Source: Planctomycetota bacterium | Lineage (GTDB): Bacteria > Planctomycetota > UBA11346 | DNA: 64,000 nt | NCBI GenBank assembly: GCA_016745075.1 | Contig: JADGDD010000001.1 | Location: 1,427,125 to 1,491,124, forward strand | Direction of reading: 5' to 3' | Shown here: piece by piece, positions 52,515 through 62,215 of the stretch | Layout of the letters: each line of letters opens with the position of its first letter | How positions within the stretch are numbered: position 1 is the stretch's first letter | The notes under the pieces: generated by a model | Seen by the model: only the letters and a program-made list of their open reading frames with translations | Database searches by the model: none | What the model was told of the DNA's origin: nothing | Made by a program: the position numbers and the translations under genes

Positions 52515-53813
52515 GTGCACCAATTCCTCTATGACCACAATGTGTTCTTTTCCATCGTTTGCCTTATTGGCATGGGGTGGTCTTTTTACACCTACTATCA
52601 GGCATTTCAAACCGTTCAGGAAGATAGCTCCGCCACAGGAAAACCCGCCAATACCTCCCGCTCGCGCGCACGGATGGAGGCACAAAAACAAGCAGCAGCC
52701 GCTACCGTCGAATTAGAAACCCCACGGGCAAAAAGTATTCAAGGTGAACAGTCAGACCTCCTCAGCGCTCTTCAGAACCAAGCAGAACCTCCTGTCGCCA
52801 CACCAATACATCCAGCAGAGACAGAAACCAATACTGATACTGACAATAAACAAGAAAACACCGTCAAAGGTGACACCGCACACCACAAACGCAGTATGGC
52901 CTCTACGCGAGTTATTCCCAAAATAGCAATGCCTGCTCCACCCCAAAAAGAAACCGCAGAAAAAGGCACAGAAAATACTACGCCTGATATAACCGAGGCT
53001 ATTCAAGAAGCCGCCACCAAAAAAGTAGTACAGGCCCTCTCCACTGATTTTAATATTGACCTTCCTGATGATAACATCGACACCACTACACATACTCAAG
53101 AGCTCGAAGAAGAGCCAACAGAAGATCTACCAAGCGACAGTATAAACCCTGAAGCTGATAGTACGGACGAAAATCTTGAATATGAAACCGGAATCCTCAG
53201 CAGTGAGCAAGCTCTACGCAAAGCAAGCCGCATGGAAGAACTTGGCCTCCACATTGGCATTAACAAAGATGGCAGTGAAGAAGAAGAGAGCGCTGCCTTA
53301 GAGCAAGAAGTTGACAACAAACAAAAACAACGTCTCGCTGATCTTGGTCTTGGCCCGCAAACAAAAGATAAACAACGCATGATTACCTCAGAACTCAATA
53401 GCATTCTTGACCGCCTAGACGATGCACTTGATGACGATGCTGAGGCTGAAGCAGAGAACACAGAAGAAACTCCACCTATTGCTGAAGAAGCAGTAGACGA
53501 GGAGAACATTGAAATTGCTCCCCTTGATAGCGTTGAGCACGAAGAAGAAATAGTTCAAGCTGCTGAAACGGTGGACACTAGTGCAGAAAATAATCAAACA
53601 GAAGCACCTACAACAGCCATTGAAGAAGAAACCGAAGAGTCAGAAGACTTTGCACTCCCCTCTTGGGCCATGGATGATGCATTTGACGAAGACATTGTTG
53701 ATGAAGAGAATACTGAAAAAAACACAAGCGAGCCTGAGCAGAAAAAGGAATCAGACGAAGACAACCGAGATTCTGGAAATGATAGCGGCATACAACAGTC
53801 TTTGTTTGATTAA
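52515..53813 (+). CDS. Membrane-anchored, highly acidic protein of unknown function
   Basis: A 432-residue protein starting with GTG 52515 behind GGAGG. One N-terminal membrane helix (NVFFSIVCLIGMGWSFYTYY) is followed by a cytoplasmic-like or periplasmic tail rich in Glu, Asp, Thr and Ala that should be largely disordered. Short ordered helices may occur around SEQALRKASRMEELGLHIGI and RMITSELNSILDRLDDAL. I do not recognise a domain; it could be a scaffold or adaptor for an envelope complex. Confidence 0.7.
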   Translation: MHQFLYDHNVFFSIVCLIGMGWSFYTYYQAFQTVQEDSSATGKPANTSRSRARMEAQKQAAAATVELETPRAKSIQGEQSDLLSALQNQAEPPVATPIHPAETETNTDTDNKQENTVKGDTAHHKRSMASTRVIPKIAMPAPPQKETAEKGTENTTPDITEAIQEAATKKVVQALSTDFNIDLPDDNIDTTTHTQELEEEPTEDLPSDSINPEADSTDENLEYETGILSSEQALRKASRMEELGLHIGINKDGSEEEESAALEQEVDNKQKQRLADLGLGPQTKDKQRMITSELNSILDRLDDALDDDAEAEAENTEETPPIAEEAVDEENIEIAPLDSVEHEEEIVQAAETVDTSAENNQTEAPTTAIEEETEESEDFALPSWAMDDAFDEDIVDEENTEKNTSEPEQKKESDEDNRDSGNDSGIQQSLFD

Positions 53814-53894
53814 ACAGCTGTGCTTATCATTCCAATAAAGTAAAGAACAGCATGAACCAAAGACGCTGAATACACCTCACTTATTGTGTTTCGT

Positions 53895-54200
53895 TCAATA
53901 AAAAGGTTCAAGTTCATTTAGCTGCCACCATGGATGCTCAACCCCATACGTACTACTCATTATTTTACGAATACTTTCAAACTCATCCTCAAAATCATTA
54001 CCGTCTAGAACGTGAAGCGAGAAAGGCGGTTGAGGATAGACACCAAGAACATCACCATACATTCTTTCTGCCACAACCCCATCATGCTTGGGAGATATAA
54101 TTAGAGACTTTCCTGCCGCCTTTGCTAAATAGAAGTTTAATAAATGAGCTCCGCCTTTAGCAAGTTGATAACCACAAATTTCATTAGAGTTATTCGTCAA
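53895..54200 (-). CDS. Hypothetical 101-residue protein of the accessory patch
   Basis: A short, soluble protein (LLNFYLAKAAGKSLIISPKH, PPFSLHVLDGNDFEDEFES, HPWWQLNELEPFY). It has no signal or membrane segment and no family I recognise. It sits beside a decayed gene and an unusual PUA-like gene, all on the minus strand, suggesting a recently acquired patch between the acidic protein and rpsA. Confidence 0.55.
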   Translation of the reverse strand: MTNNSNEICGYQLAKGGAHLLNFYLAKAAGKSLIISPKHDGVVAERMYGDVLGVYPQPPFSLHVLDGNDFEDEFESIRKIMSSTYGVEHPWWQLNELEPFY

Positions 54201-54243
54201 TGCATTTCAACTATTTGGCATTGAACATGCAACAAAGCATAAC

Positions 54244-54761
54244 TTAGGGGTAAGTGGGTAAAATAGGCATATAGCTTGGTAATTCAATAAATCCTGTTTG
54301 AAATACAGGGTTATCACTTCTGATAAAAAAATCGTCCTCATGAGCTAAAAGTAAACACCAGTTTCCATTCGCCACAAAATTAATATCTCCACATTCTTTA
54401 CACCCAACACGATCATGCCTTGGTTCTTTAGTAAGACCAAACAGTTCTCGGGCTCTATTTTATACTTCATATAGGTTGGTTGGCGTACGGATCGAATAGA
54501 GACCAGATAACCCGATCATCTCCGACTAATTCATACAGCCACAGATTTTCTCATATATCGGACCCGTCAGGTTTTCTAAACATTTCTCAACTGACCAAGA
54601 GTACAACCCTCTATTTCTACCCCATTGCTTCCATCCTTTAGGGGGGTGTTCTTAATCTCACAACTATAGGAGCAAGTAAAATATGATATATAACCAATAC
54701 TATCAGCCCATGCCTTGTTCGCAAACTTCAGAGAATAATGTGACAAAGGTAATCTAACCAA
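54244..54761 (-). pseudogene. Decayed gene remnant
   Basis: Fragments of coding sequence on the minus strand in changing frames. The first part begins MVRLPLSHYSLKFANKAWAD. A middle part reads ENLWLYELVGDDRVIWSLFD followed by PYANQPI, and the end reads RARELFGLTKEPRHDRVGCK, then ECGDINFVANGNWCLLLAHE and so on to a stop near 54244. They are separated by in-frame TGA/TAA codons and at least two frame changes. The end part has a C-x-x-C knuckle. The original family is not recognised, but the pattern of stops shows decay rather than non-coding DNA. Confidence 0.6.
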
Positions 54762-54831
54762 AAATTAACTCCTCTATTTCCCTAACTGTTTAATACTTAA
54801 TTCAGTGGGCTGTAGAATTTTTCCAGATCTA

Positions 54832-55266
54832 TTATGTCTTTGTTATTGCCGAAACAATTTTCTCTTGAACATAAGGTAAATGTTCTTCATATATTGTGGC
54901 GGCTCTAATATTCGTTAACTTACCTTGTTCTTTGGGAATTTCTAAACGGAATGTTTCTCTACATATCCAACAAACCCGAACAAATAAGCTATTCCATTTC
55001 TTACAGGAGTCAGACCCTAATTCCCCAGATGAAATGCAAGACAAAAGGTTTTTCATGACTATTCCGACACCTTTTACCGTTATTTTTTTGGACCCAGGCG
55101 CATTACTTTTTATGTAAAGAATATCACCCACTTTCAAGGATGCCGTGAATGAATATAAATCTTCAGCATTTTCTTCATTCCAACCAAGGATAAACTTTCC
55201 CTCATCGAAAAACTTATCCTTTAGTTCTTTTTCATTCCACTTGGAACCAACGCCATAAATTGCCAA
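54832..55266 (-). CDS. PUA/EVE-like hypothetical protein
   Basis: A 144-residue protein: start MAIYGVGSKWNEKELKDKFF, then FILGWNEENAEDLYSF, LKVGDILYIKSNAPGSKKIT and VKGVGIVMKN. The pattern of short strands and 'VGDILYIKS..GVGIV' resembles PUA/EVE-like domains that bind modified bases or RNA and are often linked to defence genes. I cannot name a family with certainty. It stands upstream of the decayed gene on the same strand. Confidence 0.6.
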   Translation of the reverse strand: MAIYGVGSKWNEKELKDKFFDEGKFILGWNEENAEDLYSFTASLKVGDILYIKSNAPGSKKITVKGVGIVMKNLLSCISSGELGSDSCKKWNSLFVRVCWICRETFRLEIPKEQGKLTNIRAATIYEEHLPYVQEKIVSAITKT

Positions 55267-55446
55267 AACTTACTCCTTTTCACAAAGGGACACAGTAGAA
55301 CCATCTGCGTAACAAAGCAGACTTCATTCTATGTTATTATTTATTAAAGAAAAGAAAGGGGTTTTGATACTATAATATTAATAGCATACTTAACCCCTCC
55401 GCTATGACAAGAAACTTACCTCACTACCCCAAGCAAAGCGACATAA

Positions 55447-55482
55447 AAAAGCCGCCAGTCATATGAATGACTGGCGGCTTTA
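55447..55482 (-). terminator. Intrinsic terminator of rpsA
   Basis: GCCGCCAGTCAT (55451-55462) and ATGACTGGCGGC (55467-55478) form a perfect 12-bp stem with a four-base loop. On the minus strand it is followed by a run of six T. It lies 37 bases past the rpsA stop. The A/T-rich flanks could also stop plus-strand transcription. Confidence 0.93.
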
Positions 55483-55514
55483 AGTTTTACAGCGTTATTT
55501 TGAATGGGTTGGTT

Positions 55515-57146
55515 TTAGCCAACGCCTTTCATGCTGAGGCCGATTTTGCGTTCTTCAATGTCTACGTTCAAGACGCGGACTTTGATTTCTTGGTCAGCTG
55601 TGAGGATGTCTTCTGGGTTTTCACTGTCGCCTTCAAGCTCAGAAACGTGGAGGAGACCTTCGAGTCCGTCAAGGATTTCGATGAATACACCAAAGTTGGT
55701 GATCTTGGCAACTTTACCGTCGATGACGTCGCCTTCTTTAACTTTGTTAGGGACTTCTTCTTCCCAAGGGTCGTCAGAAAGCTGTTTCATGCCGAGGCTG
55801 ATGCGTTGGCGCTCTTCGTCAACAGACAAGACCAAACATTCAACGATGTCGCCTTTGTTGATTTCTGGGCTTGGGTGGGTGAGCTTCTTGGTCCAGCTGA
55901 TGTCGTTGATGTGCAACAAGCCTTCAATACCTTCTTCGAGCTCAACAAATGCGCCGTAGTTGGTGGTTGAAGTGATTGGACCTTTGACGCGAACACCGGT
56001 GTGGAAACGGTCGGTGATGCTGTCCCAAGGGTTCTTCTCAGCTTGTTTGATACCAAGAGAGATTTCTTGTTTCTCGTCGTTTACTTCGAGAACCATAACT
56101 TTTACTTTGTCGCCAACTGAGACAGATTCAGATGGGTGCGTTGGAGCTTTCGACCAGCTCATTTCGCTAACGTGTACGAGACCTTCGATACCATCTTCAA
56201 GCTTAACGAATGCACCGTAGTTCATAAGGTTAACGATTTCACCGTCATGGATAGTTCCCTTAGCGTATGTATCGCCAACGTCTTCCCATGGGTTACGTGT
56301 TTTCTGTTTCATGCCTAAGCTGATGCGGCTGCGGTCTTCGTCAAAGTCGAGAACAACAACTTCTACTTCTTGATTCAGGCTGACAACTTCTGTTGGGTGG
56401 TTTACACGACCCCAGCTCATGTCAGTGATATGCAAGAGACCATCTACGCCACCAAGATCGATGAATGCACCGAAGTCGGTGATGTTCTTAACGATACCGG
56501 TACGAAGGTCACCAACTTGCAATGTACCAACAAGTTCTTGGCGAACTTTAAGGCGTTCAACTTCAACAACTTTACGACGGCTAACAACAATATTTTTGCG
56601 TTCGATGTCGATTTTGATGATTTCAGCTTCAACTTCTTCACCAACGAAATCGTTGACGTCGTTTGTGCGACGAATGTCGATTTGGCTGGCTGGCAAGAAG
56701 ACAGGTACGCCGATATCAACAAGCAAGCCGCCTTTAATTTTACGAAGTACTTTACCTTTAACGCGATCGCCTTCAGCATGGTTGCCAAGAATGGCTTGCC
56801 ATCCGATTTCGAGATCAGCTTGACGTTTAGATAATACCACGCCGCCGTTATCTTCGATCTCTACGATCATTACTTGAATTTTACTACCGATTTCAATTTC
56901 ATCGTCGTTGAATTCACGACGATCTACGCAGCCTTCGCTTTTGTAGCCGATGTCTATGACCACACCGTCGCCATATTCGTCTACAACGAAACCAGATACG
57001 ATTGAACGAACTTTAAAATGCTCGTCTTCTTCGCTGAGGCTGTCGAGCAACAGTTGATCGTCGCTACCGCCGATTGCTTGTTCCAGCTCAGTTGCCATTA
57101 ATTGGTCATCAACTACGTGGATGCGTTTTGCTTTTTTATAAGCCAT
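55515..57146 (-). CDS. rpsA: 30S ribosomal protein S1
   Basis: A 543-residue RNA-binding protein with six S1 domains. The last four are well conserved and recognisable by repeated DFGAFIDLGGVDGLLHITDM, NYGAFVKLEDGIEGLVHVSE, NYGAFVELEEGIEGLLHIND and NFGVFIEILDGLEGLLHVSE, each followed by a RISLGMKQ-type end. The first two are degenerate, as usual for domains contacting the ribosome. It is needed for initiation on structured mRNAs. The gene has a long upstream leader (57147-57446) and a strong terminator downstream. Confidence 0.96.
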   Translation of the reverse strand: MAYKKAKRIHVVDDQLMATELEQAIGGSDDQLLLDSLSEEDEHFKVRSIVSGFVVDEYGDGVVIDIGYKSEGCVDRREFNDDEIEIGSKIQVMIVEIEDNGGVVLSKRQADLEIGWQAILGNHAEGDRVKGKVLRKIKGGLLVDIGVPVFLPASQIDIRRTNDVNDFVGEEVEAEIIKIDIERKNIVVSRRKVVEVERLKVRQELVGTLQVGDLRTGIVKNITDFGAFIDLGGVDGLLHITDMSWGRVNHPTEVVSLNQEVEVVVLDFDEDRSRISLGMKQKTRNPWEDVGDTYAKGTIHDGEIVNLMNYGAFVKLEDGIEGLVHVSEMSWSKAPTHPSESVSVGDKVKVMVLEVNDEKQEISLGIKQAEKNPWDSITDRFHTGVRVKGPITSTTNYGAFVELEEGIEGLLHINDISWTKKLTHPSPEINKGDIVECLVLSVDEERQRISLGMKQLSDDPWEEEVPNKVKEGDVIDGKVAKITNFGVFIEILDGLEGLLHVSELEGDSENPEDILTADQEIKVRVLNVDIEERKIGLSMKGVG

Positions 57147-57255
57147 GGAGTTTCTTTCTCGCCAGATTCATACCCTCAGGTATGTCTAGCTAGCCTTGTG
57201 GGGATATCGGGTATTCCACACAGAATGTGCCAGAAGCCAAGGGGCTGATGGCAAG

Positions 57256-57288
57256 GTGACTGCAAATGCTCTTTGCAAGGTCAGTCAC
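57256..57288 (-). other. Possible hairpin in the rpsA upstream region
   Basis: GTGAC-TGCAAA and TTTGCA-(AGGTCA)-GTCAC can form a bulged stem-loop within the 300-base gap between rpsA and the histidine kinase. It may be part of an rpsA leader structure. No gene is supported elsewhere in this gap; a TTGACT lies near 57394 without a convincing -10 partner. Confidence 0.3.
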
Positions 57289-57446
57289 AACAAGGACTTG
57301 GGTTGGGGCTGCATTAACACCCGTGCAGCCGTTAGCTTCCACTTCCAAGAACACCTCAGAAGCAGAGCGCGCAGGATGATGATTTCCTCGTAAAGTCAAT
57401 GGGAAAAGGAGTCTAGACAGGCTTAAACATGGCTTGTAACCGAGTA

Positions 57447-60191
57447 CTACTTCTGGGCATATTCTATGGCTACCGCTATCAAATCTAAAGGGTTATACGG
57501 TTTTGGTACAACCGCACAAAAACCATGCTCGTGGTACTTCGACAGGATCTCTTTGTTTGCATAGCCGCTCGACACAACGATGGGAACATCTGGGTTTATT
57601 TTGTGGAGCTCTTCTGCAATGCGTTCACCACCTAAGTCGCCAGGGAGCGTTAAATCGGTAACAACCACATCAAACGAAAGCCCTTCTGTTTCTGACTGAA
57701 TAAACCCCTGAATAGCGGTCTTACTATCAGGGCAACACACAGCCGTATGTCCTTTTTTGCTGAAAGCCTGCTGGAGCATATCAAGAATCATTTCGTCATC
57801 GTCGATGATAAGCACACGAACAGAAGAATCAGTGGACACTGATGCTGCGGCAAGGCCTTGCTTATCCTCTTTCTGCTCGCTCACTGGTAAAACAATAGTA
57901 AAGGTAGTGCCATATCCTTCTCTTGAGTCTACCAAGAGAGATCCGCCATGCTTACTGATAATTGAGTGAGATGACGCTAACCCAAGACCGTTTCCTTGTT
58001 CTTTCGTTGTAAAGTATGGATCAAAAATACTTGGTATCACATCGGCCGGTATACCACTGCCTTCGTCGGTTACGTGAATATGCAGTTCGTCTGTGCCGCC
58101 GTTTTCAACTCGGATATCTATAATACCACTTTGATCCATAGCCTGTTGAGCGTTAATCACTAAATTACTGATCACCTGACTGATTTGTCCTTGATCTACT
58201 CGGACACAGTGCAGCCCCTCTTCCATAGAAATTTGTAGTTGCGCACGACTTCCATGTATCGCTAACTCAGCCGCTTGTTGTACCGTTTCTCCAATATTGC
58301 ACGAACGTAATACCGGAGCCCCTCCCTTAGAGAAGGTCAATAATTGCTGAGTCAACTGCGTAGTAAGGTGCAGTGCGCCCACCGCAGCATCTAAGCGTTT
58401 TGCTGCTGGGTGACCACCCTCTAAGTGATGACGCGCCAATTCAATGTTACCAAATATGCCTGTTAATAAATTATTAAAATCGTGGGCAATGCCTCCAGCT
58501 AACACTCCAAGAGATTCTAATTTTGAAATTTGTATACGTTGGCTTTCTGCACGCAGTTGTTCACTCACGTTCCGCATTACCACAACCGCTCCAACGGTAT
58601 GCCCATCTGCATGCGTTAATGGCTGCGCACAGGCTTCTATCGGTAATCGTTTTTCACCATACGACAGCAGGTCTGCGCGAAAGGTTTTATGGAAATCACC
58701 TGCACACATGTCATCAACACTCAACACGGGGTCTGTACGAAAATAGTCCATGAGTGATTGACCGATAATGTGACCTTCATCTGTATGGAATAAGTGCTCT
58801 GCCCGCGCATTGGCAAATAAAATCACGCCTTTTTCATCAACAGTAACCACTCCATCAACAATTGATCTTAAGGTGACTGATAAACGTTCCGTTTCTTTCA
58901 ACAAGCTGTCTTCTGCTCTGCGCTTATCATCAAGCATGTCATTAGCATTTTTTGCAATCAATGCTAATTCATAATAATTAAGTTCATCAACGGCAATGCC
59001 TTTATTTTCTAGCACATCATGACGCAAGAAATTCACAAAACAATCTATATCACTACGTAATTTTTTTTCTAATACTCGTAAGATCAATAGGGCCAACACC
59101 AGACCCAAAAAGAGAATCGCTAAAATAACAATTATTTCTTTTGTTAATTCTGCGTATAAATCTTCATGCATACGCTGAATATCAATTTCTATATCATCAA
59201 TGTACACACCCGTTCCAATGAGCCACTCCCATTCTTTAATACCTTGTGCAAAGGAAATCTTGGAGCGTTCCTCTGTTGTTCCTGGTTTTTTCCAGCGATA
59301 GGAAACATAATCACCGTCTCCGGTTTGAGCAGCAACGATAAGTTTCTGAATAGCGCGTACCGTTGCAGGGTTTTTAATCTCGTCTAAACGTACGCCATTC
59401 CAAGATGGCTGCACACCATGCATAAGAATGGTGCCTTCCCAGTCATCAATAAATATGTACCCATTTTTTCCATACCGTACTCGACTAATTTCATCAAGCA
59501 GCCGCTGTTTCGTTTGTTGCTCGACTTCAAAAGAAGAGATTGCACTACCGATAATCCAGTCATATGGCTGAAACCGTTTTACATATGATGTTGTTTCCTG
59601 AAGACCGGCACCATTCTCTGGCCATGCATACGAAACAAAATTTTCTTCTGACTCTTTAAGGGATGACAAAATAGTACGGTGGGCCTGCTGATGCGTGACA
59701 TCTGCAATTTCCTCGGGACATTTTCCGATAAGATGCGGAAGAGGATGATAAATAACCTTTCGACTATTCCTGTCTACAATAAAATTATAGCCTCCTTCTT
59801 TACTCAAATGATCATGGGGTAAAGCAGCTATAATCATACCTTGAATGGTCTGTGCTTCATACTGTTGATGATATTGACGATACAGTGACTTTGCGATTGA
59901 GTGGACTTCTAGAGCATGCAGACGGGCAAGCTCCTTCGCCTGCTTGTCCAATTGTGAACGAGTATACTCAATGTGCGCAACAACTCGTTCAATCTCTCGT
60001 TTAATTAGTTCTTTTTGTTCAGCAATAAAATTGGTACGCATACGTTCTGCACGCTGCTGAACTTCATGCGTACGCAGCCCAACCATATAGACTAAGATGG
60101 TTAAAGACAAAATGCCCAATGCCGTAACAAACAGCCATCGAATACTGCGCAAGAGTCGATGACGCTGCGCAAGCTTGCGAGTAGTGTCCAT
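57447..60191 (-). CDS. Hybrid sensor histidine kinase with Cache domains and receiver
   Basis: About 914 residues (ATG 60191; a GTG at 60206 is also possible). Order: membrane helix (about 18-40); extracytoplasmic part with two Cache-like modules, the first with GGYNFIVDRNSRKVIYHPLP, the second with NGYIFIDDWEGTILMHG and SYRWKKPGT; a second membrane helix (EIIVILAILFLGLVLALLIL, about 350-370); a PAS domain (VDGVVTVDEKGVILFANARA); HisKA with GGIAHDFNNLLTG; HATPase with NLVINAQQAMDQSG and GNGLGLASSHSI; and a C-terminal receiver with VLIIDDDEMILDML and the phosphoryl aspartate in VVVTDLTLPGD. It senses a small extracellular molecule. No partner regulator is adjacent. Confidence 0.95.
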   Translation of the reverse strand: MDTTRKLAQRHRLLRSIRWLFVTALGILSLTILVYMVGLRTHEVQQRAERMRTNFIAEQKELIKREIERVVAHIEYTRSQLDKQAKELARLHALEVHSIAKSLYRQYHQQYEAQTIQGMIIAALPHDHLSKEGGYNFIVDRNSRKVIYHPLPHLIGKCPEEIADVTHQQAHRTILSSLKESEENFVSYAWPENGAGLQETTSYVKRFQPYDWIIGSAISSFEVEQQTKQRLLDEISRVRYGKNGYIFIDDWEGTILMHGVQPSWNGVRLDEIKNPATVRAIQKLIVAAQTGDGDYVSYRWKKPGTTEERSKISFAQGIKEWEWLIGTGVYIDDIEIDIQRMHEDLYAELTKEIIVILAILFLGLVLALLILRVLEKKLRSDIDCFVNFLRHDVLENKGIAVDELNYYELALIAKNANDMLDDKRRAEDSLLKETERLSVTLRSIVDGVVTVDEKGVILFANARAEHLFHTDEGHIIGQSLMDYFRTDPVLSVDDMCAGDFHKTFRADLLSYGEKRLPIEACAQPLTHADGHTVGAVVVMRNVSEQLRAESQRIQISKLESLGVLAGGIAHDFNNLLTGIFGNIELARHHLEGGHPAAKRLDAAVGALHLTTQLTQQLLTFSKGGAPVLRSCNIGETVQQAAELAIHGSRAQLQISMEEGLHCVRVDQGQISQVISNLVINAQQAMDQSGIIDIRVENGGTDELHIHVTDEGSGIPADVIPSIFDPYFTTKEQGNGLGLASSHSIISKHGGSLLVDSREGYGTTFTIVLPVSEQKEDKQGLAAASVSTDSSVRVLIIDDDEMILDMLQQAFSKKGHTAVCCPDSKTAIQGFIQSETEGLSFDVVVTDLTLPGDLGGERIAEELHKINPDVPIVVSSGYANKEILSKYHEHGFCAVVPKPYNPLDLIAVAIEYAQK

Positions 60192-60300
60192 AGTGTAGTC
60201 TATCACTTATTTTATGATCAAACAAGCATGAGGAAATTCATCGGCACAACCGCGCCAATACTCTTTTATTATTCCCTGCGGTACACAACGTTACCGGATG

Positions 60301-61092
60301 TTATTTGCCGAGAGCAAGACGGTCTGCGAGCGCATTGTCGAGCTCGTCTATTTCGTAGATTTCTTTTTGAATGGCTTCTATATCGTATTCAACACGACGC
60401 CATTCAACAGTTTCTCCATCGTAAATAGCGTAACAAGAACGAGGGTCGCCATCACGTGGCTGGCCAACAGAACCTATGTTGATCACAGCTTTTCGTGGGT
60501 CTACTTCCCACAGATTATCTAAACGCTCTAGGCTATACCATTCGTGACCTGGACTGGTAATAACCCCTGGCCGATGGGTATGGCCGATAAAGCATAGATG
60601 CTTAATTAATTCAAAATTTTCACGCAGAACGGTTTCTGGGTTTTCGCCCATCAAACTGATACCCCGGGTATACTCTTCCAACAGGTATTCTTCTAAATGG
60701 TCTCTTGGACTAGCATGCACATAAAGCGCATTCTCTTCTTCCACACTCGTTGGCAAAGAAGTGAGCCAGTTCCAACGTTTTTTCTTCCCACCAAAGAAAG
60801 AGAACATACCTGCTTTAACCACAGAGTTTGTCCAACGAGCTGCACGACGAGCACGTTCATTAAAACCAATAGGTTCATGAACAACGGCGTGGTCATGGTT
60901 ACCTGCGATCATTCGGCCTTCATCACAGACCTCAATAACCTTCGTCATACATTTGACTGGCTGTGGGCCATAACCAACGGTATCTCCCAAGCAGTAAATA
61001 CTATCTACTTTTTGCGCATCTATATCCGCCAACACGGCTTGCAGGGCAGGCCAGTTGCTGTGAATGTCGCTGATGAGGGCAATACGAGGCAT
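60301..61092 (-). CDS. Calcineurin-like metallophosphoesterase
   Basis: A 263-residue protein of the YfcE/MPP superfamily. Metal-binding motifs in order are ALISDIHSNWPALQAV, CLGDTVGYGP, IAGNHDHAVV, YVHASPRD and FIGHTHRPG. Such enzymes act as phosphodiesterases or protein phosphatases; the substrate is unknown. AAAGGAC precedes the ATG. The C-terminal acidic helix (EIYEIDELDNALADRLAL) is typical of the group. It lies between the histidine kinase and flgL on the same strand. Confidence 0.93.
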   Translation of the reverse strand: MPRIALISDIHSNWPALQAVLADIDAQKVDSIYCLGDTVGYGPQPVKCMTKVIEVCDEGRMIAGNHDHAVVHEPIGFNERARRAARWTNSVVKAGMFSFFGGKKKRWNWLTSLPTSVEEENALYVHASPRDHLEEYLLEEYTRGISLMGENPETVLRENFELIKHLCFIGHTHRPGVITSPGHEWYSLERLDNLWEVDPRKAVINIGSVGQPRDGDPRSCYAIYDGETVEWRRVEYDIEAIQKEIYEIDELDNALADRLALGK

Positions 61093-61220
61093 CGCGTCCT
61101 TTGTGTTCGTTCAGATAGAGCGGGGTGGTGAAAAAGCTGCCAATTACAACTAGCGCTCTCAGCATAGCAGAAGCAATCGTAAGCCGCTGTCAATGTTGCA
61201 CTTGCTGAGGTTTAACCAAT

Positions 61221-61240
61221 AAAAAGACCCATGTGTCTTG
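61221..61240 (-). terminator. Weak terminator downstream of flgL
   Basis: On the minus strand AAGAC and GTCTT pair around six bases and are followed by TTTTTATT. The short stem makes it a weak candidate. The remaining 61093-61312 gap shows no gene. Confidence 0.35.
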
Positions 61241-61312
61241 ATTTAGGAAAAGGCCAAACACTCAAATACAATCTAAACTACTTATACAAAAAGACTTAAA
61301 TACGTTTGTGTT

Positions 61313-62203
61313 TTATAGGAAATCGAGCAAGGTTCGTTGCACAACGCGAGCGCCTGCCTGTAAGGAGGCCTCTAGTGCCGTTTGAGCGGTCTGAAAACTC
61401 ATAATTGTCTCTGCAATATCAACATCTTCTTCACGAGATATAATCTCACCAAGATGCACTTGTGCACTTTCAAGCTGTACACGAGACAACTCTAAACGCT
61501 CAACACGCCCTCCAAGCTGGCCCTGTACGGTGCTGACATGCGCTGATGCTTCATCAATTTCTGCAATCATATTCGTAATGGCTTGTGGGTCATTGGCTTC
61601 TAATGCATCTCGGAGTTCAATAACCGCGTCAAAAATATCAACGTCATTTTTCCATAAAGAATGACCGTCAGGGTTCACCGTAGCTCGTGAGGAGAAACTG
61701 ACATCAATTTGAAAACTATCGAGTTCACCAAGGTACGTAGCATGGTCACGAGCGGCATTGAGTTCGAACGGTTTGGTGAATGAAGCCGTGCCTGAAAATA
61801 AATAACGCCCATCATGAACGGTGTTGGTTAAATCTACCAAACTTTCTAACACAGAATCGGTGCTTTGTGCAAGCGCTCTGCGGCTTGCCTCATCCTGCGT
61901 ACCATTAGCTCCCTGTACGGCAATATCTTTGGCACTATCAAAGAGTTTACTTATTTCACTCATGGTGGCATCGGTAGCATCCATAAAGGCGATACTTTTT
62001 TCGATATTTTCGATATACCGGCCACCTTCAAATAATTCGATACGACCAACCAATGCGCGACGTCCACTAACGGGGTCATCACTCATTTTTTGCAAGCGCT
62101 TACCAGAAGATAATTGGTCTTGTAATTCAGAAACACGAGAAAGGTTGCGTTGCGTATTTTCAAAGACATTACGCTGCATATTTAATAAGGTAACGCGGCT
62201 CAT
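61313..62203 (-). CDS. flgL: Flagellar hook-associated protein 3 (FlgL)
   Basis: A 296-residue hook-filament junction protein of the flagellin superfamily. The N-terminal helix reads NMQRNVFENTQRNLSRVSEL and QDQLSSGKRLQKMSDDPVSG; the C-terminal helix reads AETIMSFQTAQTALEASLQA with a hydrophobic end VQRTLLDFL. YLFSGTASFTKPFEL in the middle is the hallmark that separates FlgL from flagellin. AGGAGGAG precedes the ATG; it starts 12 bases after the flgK stop, so both form one operon. Confidence 0.95.
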   Translation of the reverse strand: MSRVTLLNMQRNVFENTQRNLSRVSELQDQLSSGKRLQKMSDDPVSGRRALVGRIELFEGGRYIENIEKSIAFMDATDATMSEISKLFDSAKDIAVQGANGTQDEASRRALAQSTDSVLESLVDLTNTVHDGRYLFSGTASFTKPFELNAARDHATYLGELDSFQIDVSFSSRATVNPDGHSLWKNDVDIFDAVIELRDALEANDPQAITNMIAEIDEASAHVSTVQGQLGGRVERLELSRVQLESAQVHLGEIISREEDVDIAETIMSFQTAQTALEASLQAGARVVQRTLLDFL

Positions 62204-62215
62204 AATACTCCTCCT

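Noticed and set aside
55531-56834. Long plus-strand frames antisense to rpsA
   Set aside because: They are mirror frames caused by the strong codon bias of rpsA; the minus-strand S1 protein is unambiguous.
57196-57399. Overlapping small frames on both strands upstream of rpsA
   Set aside because: No start signals and no recognisable products; the region is more likely a leader.
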